Source of the DNA: Labia minor
Taxonomy: Eukaryota > Arthropoda > Insecta > Dermaptera > Spongiphoridae
Reading direction: 5' to 3'
Assembly: GCA_963082975.1 (NCBI GenBank)
Contig: OY720344.1
Location: forward strand, 90,458,107 to 90,522,106
DNA: 64,000 nt
In this document: positions 34,981 to 47,498 of the stretch, in pieces
Numbering within the stretch: the stretch's first letter is position 1
How the letters are laid out: every line of letters starts with the position of its first letter
Translations under genes and position numbers: made by a program
The notes under the pieces: model-generated
What the model was told of the DNA's origin: nothing
Database searches by the model: none
Seen by the model: the letters and a program-made list of their open reading frames with translations, nothing else

Positions 34981-35232
34981 AGGCGCCACAGGGTGAGAGG
35001 TAGCGAAGCTGGCTCAAATTCTCGTGGTCCCGGGTTCAAGTCCCGGACCTGGCAAGAGAATTTCTCAAGCTGGAGTGTATGGGACGGAGTCAACCCAGCC
35101 TCTGGGATCAACATTTGATAAAATGTAGCGCCCCCGATCAAGAAAATCAAGGTAAAGGCCGTTTTACTGATCATAGGACACCTAATTGACTTGATAGGCG
35201 TTGTCCTTGCGTATGACGTACAAAAGTCGTTT
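34981..35232 (+). mobile_element. tRNA-derived SINE, family 1, copy 1 (near full length)
   Basis: A perfect-looking A box (TAGCGAAGCTGG, 35001-35012) and B box (GGTTCAAGTCC, 35033-35043) sit in a tRNA-like head, followed by a tRNA-unrelated body (GGACGGAGTCAACCCAGCCT; CAAGAAAATCAAGGTAAAGG; TGATCATAGGACACCTAATT). It ends CGTTGTCCTTGCGTATGACG plus a T run. The body recurs at 40001-40235. TATAAAA words on both flanks may be the target duplication. Confidence 0.85.
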
Positions 35233-35234
35233 TT

Positions 35235-36029
35235 TTTCATTTTATAAAAATTATTGAATGTAGTGAGATTTTTATTAATTTTTTTTTTTTGCAAAAAATA
35301 ATTTGTTTTTAAAGATTCAGTTTTATATTTAAAAGTCAATTTAAAAAAAAATAGATTATCAATAATCTTAAAGAATATATTTACCTTTAATTGAATTGAG
35401 ATTCTCTAATAATTTATTGCAAGATCACCTGTGAATTCAACATAATCTAAATAAAGAATTTTATTTTTAATATATCTCTAATTAGTTTTATTCTAAATAT
35501 TTTGCAATTTATAATCGAATATTATTTAATTGCAATTTATTAAAAATAAAGTATTATCTGATAATTGAAGATTGATATCCAGATATAAAATTCTTTTTAA
35601 TTCTTAACATAAATAACAATAAAAGCACTATATAGGGATAAAGGGATTGAAAGCGAACTAGAAAGGTCTCTTGTTAAAATATTAATAGAATTTTCTATAA
35701 GATAAACGATAATTGTAGATCTATTTCAGTTTCACATAAATATTGATTACAAGCGTGAAAGATTAAACTCTCATTTTACATCCACCAAAGAAAACTATAT
35801 AATTTGTTTCATATCAAAACTTATTTTAAATAATATTACTAAATTTTATAGAACATTAATTTTTTATAGACTTTTATTTAACTTTGTATGTGTTTGTTCG
35901 TCCGAGTTTATTTATATGTCTGTTTACATAAATCACCGCTATGCGAAAGCTTGGATTGCTATGTAGCATAAATTAACAAATATAGGAATATTATTAATTT
36001 AAAATATTTGATAATTAATTTTAAAAAAA
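35235..36029. other. AT-rich sequence without recognised features
   Basis: Nothing recognised. Confidence 0.5.
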
Positions 36030-36516
36030 TCTGGAGTGTCTCCACTCGACTATCTCGCAAATTTGAATTTGATTAATTAACATATATTATATTTAAATTA
36101 AATTATAAATTAAAATTAATAAATAATACATATTTATTAAACCAGCGCGTGTTTGGCTCTTTGCACCACGTTACATGCTGGCGCATGATTGTCAGTCAAC
36201 GTGTTAAAAAATTAATTCCGGTACTTTCAGCGATTCAATAAAGCCGAAATTCTATATATAGCAGTTTTATACAATTTTTAATCATGTGAAAAACTCAAAC
36301 AAACATATATCTTTATTTTTACGGTCAGTTTAGAGGAAAAAAATGAAAACGTGGTAGGTAATGACCCTCATCTGAATGAGCTACATTTCTCAAAAATTAA
36401 TAGAAAACTACGAATTTTGTATAATTACCGTGTACCAAATTTTATTATTCTAACTCAAACCGTTTTTGCGTCTTGTCTACACACACACACACACATGGCT
36501 GGCGAGATAGTAAAAA
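36030..36516 (+). mobile_element. Helentron-like family A, copy 4
   Basis: Runs from TCTGGAGTGTCTCCACTCGA through TACCAAATTTTATTATTCTA and a (CA)n run (36479-36496), then directly to GGCGAGATAGTAAAAA. The segment after the microsatellite (TTTTTCTCAACC onward) and half of the terminal hairpin are deleted. The frame GNDPHLNELHFSKINRKLRI is readable on the plus strand. Confidence 0.8.
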
Positions 36517-36759
36517 TTAAGACTGTAACCAAAACTCTTTTAATTTTTTTTTTCATTTATCCTAACAGATTATCTGATAAAAATTATTTTCTATTTTTTA
36601 AAACCATTTCTAATTTGATTAAAAAAATATTAATTATTTTTGATTATTTTTCTAATGAATAAATACATTGATTAACTTTTAATTTTTATTCTTGAGTTAT
36701 TTTTTTCATCTGAAATATGTGGAATTGATTTTAAATATAGAGAAAGAAAATTCATTCAT

Positions 36760-36965
36760 GAAAGGAGACTTCGAACTGAATAGGGTGGGGAGTACACTTC
36801 CGGATAAGGTCACCAGGTCATTGAATGTTTCCACGAAGGCATCATGCTTTTGGATGGGAATCGACGTTTGTGATTGGCACGACATCATTCTCCTCCTCTC
36901 TCATTATTATGCTATGGACATTGATAATTTTATCCCCCCATCCCTCCTCCCACATACACACATAC
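36760..36965. promoter_or_regulatory. GC-enriched unique patch
   Basis: About 200 nt of higher GC inside AT-rich sequence. Frames are open on both strands (36692-37078 plus), but no family is recognised. Candidate conserved intronic element. Confidence 0.15.
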
Positions 36966-37288
36966 ATACACTTTCTCTCATATCATTTATCCAATATAGA
37001 ATAAATTTATTCTTTAAAAGGTGTAGAGCGAAAATAAATTTATTACTCTCGGAAATCAACATTTATTTATTTGAATAAATTTCTTTATTTCGTTTTTAGT
37101 AAACATATGTGTTGATCATTTTATCATATCATATTGTACTTGTATGATAAAAAGGGATTCTATCACATAAAAATAATATTTATAATGAACGTAGCTATTG
37201 AATAAAAGTTCATTTAACTATCTTTACATTTTTTTTTTATTGTATATGGTAATAAATATGTGGTAATCATTTAAAACAGTCTTTATAT

Positions 37289-37775
37289 CATGGATTTGGA
37301 TTAAACTTTACCAGTAGGTTGCTTTATTAATTCCAAATTTCTTATGCAATTTTTGCGGGTCGCTTCTAGTTTACGAAATAAAAATGATTAAAGTTTGACA
37401 GATTAACTGGTTATGAACGTCGAAATGTGTGTGCAGCCATTAAGTAATGTTTTATTGACTAATTCACTTATTCACTAATTTTCGGTTTTTTCGGTTCGGT
37501 TTGGATATAGGGAAATTATTTAATTAATTATTTTTTTAATTATTCTATTAATATATTAATATATCCAAACCGAACTAAAAAAATACAGAAAATTAGTGGA
37601 GCCCTCTGATCGTCAAATAATAAAACATGGTAGCTAAATAGAATATCAATGGATTTATATGCAAACTTTAATCCTTTTTATCTCGTAAACTAGAAGCGAC
37701 CCGCAAAAATTGCATAAGAAAAGTTATTTGGAATTAAAAAAGGAATCCATTGGTAAAGTTTTATCCAAATCCATG
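37289..37775. repeat. Long fold-back (inverted repeat), arms of about 220 nt
   Basis: The left arm 37289-37508 (CATGGATTTGG ... TTCGGTTTGGATAT) is the inverted complement of the right arm 37560-37775 (ATATCCAAACCGAA ... CCAAATCCATG). The arms include a perfect 36-nt match (37341-37376 with 37683-37718). The centre is an AT-rich loop of about 50 nt. Arm identity falls in the middle (37405-37460). It may be a fold-back transposon; transcribed, it would give a long hairpin RNA. Confidence 0.85.
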
Positions 37776-37789
37776 ACTGGATGACCATT

Positions 37790-37953
37790 CAATATAATTA
37801 CCAAATAAGTTTATTAAAATGAAATAATTTATATATAGTAGAGTATTTATTAAATTTAATGATCGAAAAAAATATTTCATTTATTTTATTTTTCAATGGT
37901 CCCTGAAATGGTCCTTGTTAGAGCTGTAATTCTATTAATTAATAATTTTTCTA

Positions 37954-37988
<35 letters not shown>

Positions 37989-39990
37989 TATTCTGGCGCT
38001 ACTGAACTTGAAAGTTAACCTTAAGAACTACATTCCTCCGTTCAATAATTCCTATCATCTTTCAATTCCTATATTTATATTGTCAACTTCTCGATTCTTT
38101 GGTTTTCAAAACAGTCGTTTCTCAAATGGTTTCTCTATAAAACTTGTCGCCAATTTTTCGAACCAAACCAGTCCCGCTAAAAAATATTAATAGTTGAATA
38201 CTTTATATTAATCTTATCTTCTCTCTCCAACCAATATTGTTTAAATTCCTAGTCTTTCTACATTATTCTATGGTTTTAATGTTTTTTTAATAGTAAATTT
38301 TTCTTATTTTCTATTTCCCTTTAACTTTTTTTATTTTTATATAATCTACTTGGAAAAACTTTTCCGATCATATTAGTGAGATGTCGTAGCAATCCGTGTT
38401 CATTTCCTTTCCTTCGATTCTCATGTGCTTTCACTTTTTGATATCTGTTGCCTTTTATTGACTATTTGGATTCGACAAGCTGATATCCAATTGATGTGCA
38501 ATTATGGATAAAGTGAATGGCGTTAAGGAAAGAGACACCCACCCTCCTCCTTAACTCAAACCAGGATTGGTTTCATCTAATCAAAATTCATTATGATTAA
38601 TGGAATCTTGAAACATAAAATTACCTTCTAGCTAAAATCGATTAGTTAGATGTTATTGATGAATAATTCTAAATATTTAAAACATCGGTCCATAGGAAAA
38701 TATTAATTTAAAAAAAAAATATATTTACTAATTTAAATTTTTCATACATCAAAAAATATGATATTTTGAGAAAGTATGTAATAAATCAACAATTACGTTA
38801 TATCATATAAAAGAGAATGTTTGCATGTGTAGTCCCAGGGAAAATGCAGGTGCCCCTCCCACTCCATTTACAAGACTTATGGGTGGGGGGGGGGGAGGTA
38901 CAGGGAACTGATTTCTTGGAATCCTAAACTATTTATTATTTGTTTACTAGTGCATTGGTTGTCCAGGAAAATGAGTGGGGTGATAGGGAGACAGGATGCC
39001 AACATAGGTCACTAAATGGAGAGGGACATGGACCAGATGGTATTTTAATTAGTAATTATTTTTCATTTTTTATTATTCGAATTGACTTGGAATAAATTTT
39101 TTTTTTTTTTTGAATATACACATATATCAAATAGTAAATTGAAAAACAAATAAACTTTTAAAATTATTTGTGTATATTAAAAAAAAAACATAATTTGTTC
39201 CTGATAACATATTTATAATGTTTTCATTTTTCAATCTAAGTTTTACATTGAGAGATAGAATCCATCTAAGAAAAGGTTGACCTAGAACTAAAATCGTATT
39301 CTAAAAATAACAGATACCACACATATATTTAAATTGAATTATCCGCTAAGATTTATGTCTTATATTCTTCTACTGAATTTCTAGAATTATTCATTTTGGA
39401 CGTATATTAAAATTCTAAGAAAGATAGCCTTATTCATTTCTAATAAGTTTCATTTCTTTTCTTAATCTCCGGTCTTTAGAGACGTCTCGTTGTTATTATT
39501 AGAATCCTTTCTTCTATCTCTTGGATTCTATCAGTAACAAAAAAAAAACCAAGGATAAGGGTAGGGGGTAGGTTGGTGGGGAGAGTGGGGAGAGGAAGCT
39601 AGAATTAAATCAGGATTCTTTGATCCGATAAAAACTCTTAAAGAGTTAGAAGGCAAGAGGCCACGGATCTTGGTTAAACGTTTATTTTTTTCATTTAAAG
39701 TTCAAACTATAATTTATTCTGCAGCTCAATCTGTTACACTTTTTTTGTTCTGTTCTGTTTTGTTTTTTTTTTTGTATAATAAACACCTTAGTCGATTTTT
39801 CAAAGACTAGGCAACAGCTTGACTCCTTAATGCGTATTCAATTCTTTTGGATAAATGAAAAAAATCAAATTTTATTAAAAATTAATATACTTACGTATTT
39901 TCATTGATTTATTATATTTAAGAAATAATTGAAAGAAATAAAATAAGCAATAAATATAATAAATAAATTCTTAAATTTTATAAATTTATG
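37790..39990. other. AT-rich sequence with CT/TA tract and GC-enriched patches
   Basis: A (CT)n(AT)n tract lies at 37951-37988. Patches at 38350-38560, 38820-39050 (with a G12 run, 38886-38897) and 39470-39680 are less AT-rich but give no usable frame. Confidence 0.4.
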
Positions 39991-40000
39991 AAAATTATGC

Positions 40001-40235
40001 CTCACATTCTCGCGGTCCCGGGTTCAAGTCCATGGCCTGGCAAGATAATTTATCTATCTGTGGTCTATGGGACGGAGTCAATCCAGCCTCCGGGATCAAA
40101 ATTGGGAAAGCTACTTGATAGCGCTTCCGCTCAAGAAAATCAAGGTAAAGGTTGATAGGACCTACTGATCATAGGACACCTAATTGATATAACCGACTTG
40201 ATAGGCGTTGTCCTTGCATAGGACATACAAAGTCA
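40001..40235 (+). mobile_element. tRNA-derived SINE, family 1, copy 2 (5' truncated)
   Basis: Begins inside the tRNA-like head, retaining the B box (GGTTCAAGTCC, 40021-40031) but not the A box. It then follows the body of copy 1 (GGACGGAGTCAATCCAGCCT; TGATCATAGGACACCTAATT) to GTCAGTG and a T run. Confidence 0.8.
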
Positions 40236-40239
40236 GTGT

Positions 40240-41505
40240 TTTTTTTTTATTTCATACTTAAATGATGGAATTTCATTTTCACTCTCTAATTATAAAGATA
40301 TAAGGACCTTTAATCAACAACTTAGTTACGGAATTGAATTACTTCTTCAAAGTTCTGATTTGAAACACTATACCAACCCTCCAGTCTATTTATTATTAAA
40401 TTATTAATGAAACCAAATATTTAATTATCTCAATTTCGAAATTCTCCCATTTATGAGTAATGGTCTCACTCTGTCGATAACAATTTCGGGAATGTTTGTT
40501 TAAGTGTCATCGTCTTTTGTTCCTTGATTTTGAAACAAATTTGAAAATGGACACCAAAACTAAAATTCCAGAACAATGTATTATAGGGCGAGTGATCTTT
40601 AAAAGATGCTAATTATATTGAAATTATGTTTTCTTTATAATGCTATTTGTGATTTTCTTATAATCCTAAAACACACAACAAAAACTCCATTCTATGTTGA
40701 ATTCAGAAATATTTATTTTAAAAATATATTTATTTTATTTCGCGATGTCATCATTTTCTAGTTTTTGATATTTTGTCTGAAAATTATCACTGAAAATAAA
40801 TGAAAGAATTTTCTTTCATTTATTTTTTTTTTTCGGTATTTAATTAGGCTATCTGTCATCAGCTGTTAAATAGTTGTTTCGCATGACAAGAACACTCCAT
40901 GTTTTTCTTTCTTCTCAAAATAAGAAAAATAAACATAGCGTGATTCATCCTGAAGTGATGACTCCTTCGTATTCTTTCATTCAAAACGAAAAAAAATTAA
41001 TTTTAGTTGTACTCAAAATAATTTTCATTAAACAAGTATTTACTTTAGTTAAATTTAGCTGAACCTTTACCTAATTATTAAAATAAACTGACATGTAAAT
41101 CATGAAATTCATTAAGATTGAATATACATACATTTTTTAATACAAGAATAGTAATTGTATTATAATATATCTATATATACATTATATAGATATATTATAT
41201 ACAAATATAGATAAATCTATTTTTAGTATTTTCATATTATAAATTCTATTTATTTTTACTATGTTTTAGTTATCTTCGTTCACTTCATTGACATTTCAGG
41301 GTTCAAATTTCGGAAAATACTCTTTCAGATCACCGAGCCTTCTAACTTCACTTATCGCATTCATATGACCCTTGGGAAACATCAGAGGGTAGAACTTTCT
41401 CCTCATAAAATCAAACCGCCAAAATAATATCAAATATCATTGACGTCATAGATATAGAATCTCAAAATTTACTGTTATAGAGATCTGGTAATTTTCTCAT
41501 TTAAT
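40240..41505. other. AT-rich sequence; palindromic TA stretch
   Basis: Positions 41160-41215 form an imperfect TATATAGATATA palindrome. Nothing else recognised. Confidence 0.5.
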
Positions 41506-42085
41506 TTTTTACTAACTCGCCATGGATAGTATTGCGATCATGAAAATTTTCGATGTCGAGATTTTGATGTTTTTATACGTTTTTAAGGTTCCTGAGTCAT
41601 TTGCACTAAGGTTGAGAAAAATGTCTGTGTGTGTGTATGTAGACAAGATTAGGCAAAAATGGTTTGAGTTAGAATAATGAAATTTGGAACACGGGCATTA
41701 TTCAAAATTCGTAGTTTTCTAACAACTTTTGAGAAATGTAGCTCATTCGGAAGAGCATCATTACCTACCACGTTTTCAATTTGTTCCTCTAAAATGACCG
41801 TGAAAATAAAGATATATGTTTGATTGTTTTTCAAATGATTAAAAATTGTATAAAACTGCTATATATAAATTTCAGCTTGATTGAATTGCTGAAAGTACCG
41901 GAATTAATTTTTTAACTGCTAATCACGCTCCAGCACGTGACTTAGTGCCATCAACAAAGAGCCAAACAAGCGCTGGTTTAATAAATATTATTCATAATTT
42001 AATTAATTAAATTTAATTTCAATATAATATATGTTATTTAATCCAATTCAAATTTGCGAGATAGTCGAGTGGCGACACTCCAGAT
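41506..42085 (-). mobile_element. Helentron-like family A, copy 5
   Basis: Near complete, from TTTTTACTAACTCGCCATGG to GACACTCCAGATG. It has a short (GT)n run (41627-41638) and the minus-strand reading NELHFSKVVRKLRILNNARV. Confidence 0.8.
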
Positions 42086-42089
42086 GTTT

Positions 42090-43270
42090 TTTAAAGAGAA
42101 TAATAATTGATAATTTGTTTTAATGTAAGTATGCCATATCTTTATCTAACCATATATAAATATATTTAAATATCTAATTAAATAATTAATTCAATTACAA
42201 TTAAACCTATCCAACTACAACAACAAAAACAACGAACATACTTTTAGAATTCGTTTTTTAATTTTTTTTTTTTCTAAAGAAAACAATAAATTGCAATTAA
42301 GCAATACTATTCAAAGCATAATCAATTCTTATAGAATCTGATATCATTGATACTTATAAATTTAATACACACAATCCGTCTTTATAATTGCATGCTTTTA
42401 TTTGAACCATTCATAATAAAGGGCTACAACTGTTACTTCTGTAATTTAACCAATTAGAATTATTAGAATTAATATTTTAATATAAAAATTTTAAATCTAT
42501 CTATATAGGTATATTTATATTTATATACTAAAAACATTTATATTTATTATAATAAATAATTAAAATATACTTAATAACAAAATATTATTATATTATTTTT
42601 TATAACGATAATATTTTTTTTTATTATTTATATTTATTTATATTTTAAGTGTTAAAAGGACTATATTAGAAATATTATTCATTATTTATTAAATAAATAC
42701 ACCGATTATCTTAAATAAGAATAGTTTAGATGTTTAGATATTGTGATGAAAAAGTTGAAAGACCTCTGATTTTTTCCTGATCTCTTAATCCCAAATGTCA
42801 AAATATAATTTTAATTAATCACCAAATTTGATATCCCTTGGAAATTTTGTTTACCTCAACTTTCTACGATCAAAACTTTGAGTCTATTTTTATATATTTT
42901 TTTTTTAGATTAAATTTACGTCATTTTTTTTTTCTTGAGAGATCAGGTTTAAATTTAAATTTATTTAAACGTCTTATACACAGTGACTAATCAATATTGA
43001 ACTCTCTTAAATATTTACGTAATTGAAAAAAGATTTGAAATAAAAAAATTAAATTGAAATTATTAAAACGTTCAATTTATTTTCACGTATACTTATTGTT
43101 TCGATTCAAGGCTAGTTTACAATTAATTAAAATGATAACCAATGCAATTTCAATTCCTCAATAAATATTCATGGTATACTTGTGCCTGTTAGGTGATTAA
43201 GAAATAAGTAAAAGTGTCATTATTATCAGATTAAAAAAAAAATTCATTGTATATTATATCTATATCTATA
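42090..43270. other. AT-rich sequence without recognised features
   Basis: Nothing recognised. Confidence 0.5.
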
Positions 43271-43271
43271 C

Positions 43272-43520
43272 CAGTGATTCTCAACCTTTTTTTTTTACCG
43301 CGGCACACTTTTAACGGTTTAAAAATTCGGCGGTAAACAAAGAAAAAGATAAGTGTAAAAGTGTAAATTTACATATTTACCATTTTAACAAAGTCGAAAA
43401 TATTTAAGAGCCTGATCGCAAAAACATTTTACCTTTTTTTTTACATATATATAAAATAAATAAGTACTTTTTCTTAATTTGAACATTACATTTGTAAAAT
43501 TTGGCGGCACACAAAAGTGA
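43272..43520. mobile_element. hAT MITE, family 1, copy 2 (right end missing)
   Basis: Starts CAGTGATTCTCAACCTTTTT and ACCGCGGCACACTTTTAACG, the same subterminal words as the right half of the element at 30557. It continues through AACATTTTACC to TTTGGCGGCACACAAA. No matching right terminus or target duplication found. Confidence 0.7.
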
Positions 43521-44162
43521 TATTTTCTTGTATAAAAAATTTGTCAAAATTCGAAGAATGATAAGGTCTGTGAACTTAAAAGTATAAAATAAAATCCATA
43601 AATTATAATTTCATTATAAAACAAAAATCTAATATGAATCCTTATATAATGAATCATTGAATATATATATCAATAGGTATATGGATAAAATCTTTCATAA
43701 CTTGTAAAACTACAATCAATATTCAATATTTTTATAAACATTTATATACAATTTATTTTTTTATTTCAGAAAAATATTTCTATTCAAGTTTTTTATAGGA
43801 AAATCAAATAATTATAAAAATTAATTAATAAATAGATATAAATTATCTGAAATTAAATACAATGGGTAGAAATTTAAAGTTTAATTAATATTAATAATGA
43901 TTCTAATTTAAATTAGGAACAGATATTTTCAATTTTTTTCATATAAAAAAACGTCTCAAAAAATAAATAAATAATCAGGTCATATGATTTTTAAATCTAA
44001 GAAATGGATTATCATGTCTCCGAGAATTGAAGGCTTATTTTAGAAAATTCATTAGAAATGAAGAATGAACGGGAGAAGAAGGTCAATTGTTAATTAATCA
44101 AAGTCAAGCATGCTTTGGACAATTGATAAAAAAAACATAACATCATCCATCTATTCTAATTG

Positions 44163-44164
<2 letters not shown>

Positions 44165-44194
<30 letters not shown>
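44165..44194. repeat. (AT)n microsatellite
   Basis: About 30 nt of TA dinucleotides. Confidence 0.9.
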
Positions 44195-44202
<8 letters not shown>

Positions 44203-44423
44203 CATAATAAAGAGGATAAAATATAAATTTAATTAAAAGTGCAGTGTAAGTAGTAGAATTATTTGACGTTGAAGATAACACCGTTTTAGAAGCTTTGATA
44301 ACTAAACATTATTACAAGATTACAATCACTTTTTATACAAATATTTTAACAAAAAACTGATCTGATATATTTAGAAAGGCTTATGATTAAAATTATTTCT
44401 AATACTAATAGAATTATTTCAAT

Positions 44424-45036
44424 TTTTACTATCTCGCCAGAGATAGTATTGCGATCACGAAAATTTTCGATGTTGAGATTTTGATGTTTTTATACGTTTT
44501 GAAGGTTCCTGAATCATTTTCACTAAGGTTGAGAAAAATGTCTCTCTGTGTGTGTGTGTGTGTATGTGTGTGTGTGTGTGTATGTATGTAGACAAGATTA
44601 TGCAAAAATGGTTTGTGCTAGAATGATGCAATTTGGTACATGAGCATTATTCAAAGTTCATAGTTTTCTATCAACTTTTGAGAAATGTAGCTCAACCGGA
44701 AGAGGGTCATTACCTACAACGTTTTGATTTTTTTTCCTCTAAAGTGACCGTAAAAATAAAGATATATGTTTGATAATTTTTCACATAATTGTATAAAACT
44801 GCTATATATAGAATTTCAGCTTGATTGAATCGCTGAAAGTACCAGAATTAATTTTTTAAAACTGCAAATCTCACGCGCCAACACGTGCCATGGTGCCATC
44901 AATAAAAAAACCAAACATGCGCTGGTTTAATATTTATTATTTATAATTTATAATTAATTAAATTTAATTTAAATATAATATATTATGTTATTTAGTCCAA
45001 TTCAAATTGCGAGATAGTCGAGTGGAGACACTCCAG
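44424..45036 (-). mobile_element. Helentron-like family A, copy 6 (full structure)
   Basis: Best example of both ends: TTTTTACTATCTCGCCAGAG with an intact terminal hairpin (CTATCTCGCCAGAGATAG) at one end, and GCGAGATAGTCGAGTGGAGA followed by CACTCCAG at the other. The (GT)n run is expanded (44536-44589). ACTATCTCGC and GCGAGATAGT form the subterminal inverted pair. Confidence 0.85.
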
Positions 45037-45356
45037 CTTATTTGTTAATAGGATCTATACATGTAGGTTATTGATTTATAATTCTTGTATCTTCTTTCAA
45101 AATAGATTTAATATTTAAATGACGGATTGATTTCAAAAGGAATTAAAAAAAAGTAATTTATTTGTATTGCTTTAAAATTTTTATGAATCCATATTTGTTG
45201 AAAAACTATTATTATTATTATTATTAATATACATTTTTCAGTTTTTTTTTTATATAATCAATAAAATATTTCCCTTTTTTTTAATCATATTCAATAATCA
45301 ATCTTCATTAAATTATTTTTTTTTTAAATTTAAATACTCATTTCAAGAATCATATA

Positions 45357-45859
45357 CAGTAGAACCTTAAAATCCAAGGGAAACAAAATATTTTAAGTTA
45401 TAGAGGTTTTATCAAGGATCTATGTTAGGGATAGATAGGTTAATAACATTTTTTTAAAGGCTAAATCATGCCGTTTCTTAAAATTCTCTAACCAGCCATT
45501 ACTTGCTTTAAAATTTTTGATTTTCAGCGAATTAGCGAACTCTTCACCTTTTCTTTCAGTATGGGTCCACTAACACTGATGTTTTTGTTTCGACACTGTT
45601 TGAACCACGTAAACAAACATTCTTCTAAAATAGGGAATTGGGCTATTTTTCGTCTTTTACATTGAAGACTTTCTCCTGATTCTTGTTTCTTCAAGATTTC
45701 AGCTTCTGAGGGCCAATTCAGAGATTACTTATTTAAGTTATAGAGGTTGCGTATTTTAAGTTATTGAGGTTTTGGGTACTGATGGGAAGAGGACTTATTA
45801 TTTTTTGAAGTTATAGAGGTTTTTAAGTTACCGAGGTTTGAGTTATCGAGGTTCTACTG
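45357..45859. mobile_element. Tigger/pogo-type element, 503 bp, internally deleted
   Basis: Flanked by TA (45355-45356, 45860-45861). The ends are CAGTAGAACCTTAAAA and the complement of CAGTAGAACCTCGATAACTC, with repeated AAGTTATAGAGGT words near each end, as in Tigger elements. It carries a transposase fragment on the minus strand. Confidence 0.88.
45524..45715 (-). pseudogene. Tigger transposase fragment (CENP-B-type DNA-binding region)
   Basis: A 63-residue open stretch reads KRRKIAQFPILEECLFTWFK, QCRNKNISVSGPILKEKVKS and ends at a TGA. The pattern [I/L]LEE.L..WF.Q.R..N..[I/V]SGP.L.EKAK is the second helix-turn-helix of Tigger/pogo transposases and CENP-B. The first helix-turn-helix and the DDE catalytic region are missing. 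Confidence 0.8.
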
Positions 45860-45967
45860 TATTAATTAAATAAAGGGATTGTTATATCCTGGTGAGCCCA
45901 ATTATGAACAATTTTATTACATTTAAAATTAATCTAAAACAATTTAACATATGAATTTATCCTTTTC

Positions 45968-46503
45968 GAATTTTTTCGATGTTGAGGTTTTGATGTTTTT
46001 TGTTTTGAAGGTCCCTGAGTCATTTTCACTAACAATAAGGTTCAGAAAAATGTCTGCGTGTATGTGGGTATGTAGATTTGAGCTAGAATAATGAAATTTG
46101 GTACACGGACATTATTCAAAATTTGTAGTTTTCTATCAACTTTTGAGAAATGTAGATCATCCTGAAGAGGGTCATTACCTACCACGTTTTCATTTTTTTT
46201 CCTCTAAACTGACCGTAAAAATAAAGATATGTTTGATAGTTTTTCACATGATTAAAAATGGTATAAAACTGCTATATATGGAATTTCAGCTTGATTGGAT
46301 CGCTGAAAGTACCGGAATTAATTTTTTTAACACGTTGACTGCTAGTCACTTGCCAGCACGTGACGTGGTGCCATCAACAGAGCCAAACACGCGCTGGTTT
46401 AATAAATTTTATTTATAAATTTTAATTTATAATTTAATTTAATTATAATATATGAATATCCAATTCAAATTTTCGAGATAGTCGAGTGGAGACACTCTTG
46501 ATT
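45968..46503 (-). mobile_element. Helentron-like family A, copy 7 (hairpin end missing)
   Basis: Begins inside the repeat at ATTTTTTCGATGTTGAGG, lacking the terminal hairpin, and runs to GTCGAGTGGAGACACTC. The microsatellite is reduced. Confidence 0.8.
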
Positions 46504-46799
46504 TTTTAAATTATACTTTATGTGCAAATATCTTTTTCTTTGGTAACTCACAAATTTTTTTAAATATAATATAGATATCAGAAAAAATATGTTATAATCT
46601 CAACTAATCTTTTTTTTTGACAAGATACCAGATATATATTATTTATTTTATACTGATTTATACAATATTTAATTCTTCTATTCTTGGCTAAACCACTTGA
46701 ATTATTGATATAATCAGATAACTAAGATATTTAAACATACTAGCATGCTTAATGAATAGAGAATCAATTTTATAAGATTCGGTCTGTATTTTAATAATT

Positions 46800-47420
46800 A
46801 AGAACGAACAATTGTGGTATCGGAATCGGGACGAGTGTATAATGTCAATCACATGCCAGGTTCGTTAATGGAAAGTTGGGACAGAATTCCTAGAAAGTCT
46901 ACCAGATGCAAGGTTTGCAATTGGCCATCGTTATTTATAGCTCTTGGAATGAGTCATTATATAGCCAATGCACAACGGTGGGGTGGGGGCCAGTCCTGGT
47001 GACACAATCTCAATCAACGACGATCACCAATTGATAAACATCCTTCTCCGTCAAGCTAAACTGCCAAGGTGTTCCTCCAATCAAATTCTCTCCTTTGATT
47101 TCAACGAAATTATCATAAATATAAAAATCACTTTTACATCAAAGATAAAAATTTTGTTTTTTTTTATATCAATATTAATTAGTGTATCAATTGGAAGTAG
47201 AAATGTTCTTTTTATAAAACATGTGATATTTTCTTTTTGACAATTTAATTTTTGTTCCTGTATTAAAGTCCGTGGGTGAAATAACATTATGCGTCATTAT
47301 GGTGGAATTTCTCGGAATGAGAATCTTTTCTTTTTCTGCCTCGAGGAAACTAGGCTTTCTAGTCAGTTCCAGGCATTCCTTGACACTCACTAAACTTCTC
47401 AAAACCAACAAAGCGTAAAT
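46800..47420. promoter_or_regulatory. GC-enriched unique patches
   Basis: Positions 46800-47085 and 47260-47410 are richer in GC than the flanks. Short frames are open (46814-47002 plus, 47187-47411 minus) without recognisable domains. Possibly conserved non-coding DNA. Confidence 0.15.
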
Positions 47421-47498
47421 TATCTTTGTGAATATTAAATTTAAAATTATTTTACTAAACTAAATCTCACCATCTCACTACACTCTACAAACTAAAAA

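Noticed and set aside
34962-35339. 125-codon minus-strand frame
   Set aside because: Lies across a SINE and its T/A-rich flanks; frame is a by-product of the repeat.
37961-37990. Possible promoter-like CT/TA tract
   Set aside because: Simple (CT)n(AT)n microsatellite; no initiator or conserved context seen.
46098-46418. 106-codon + strand frame
   Set aside because: Entirely inside Helentron-like copy 7, antisense to the frame shared by the other copies.
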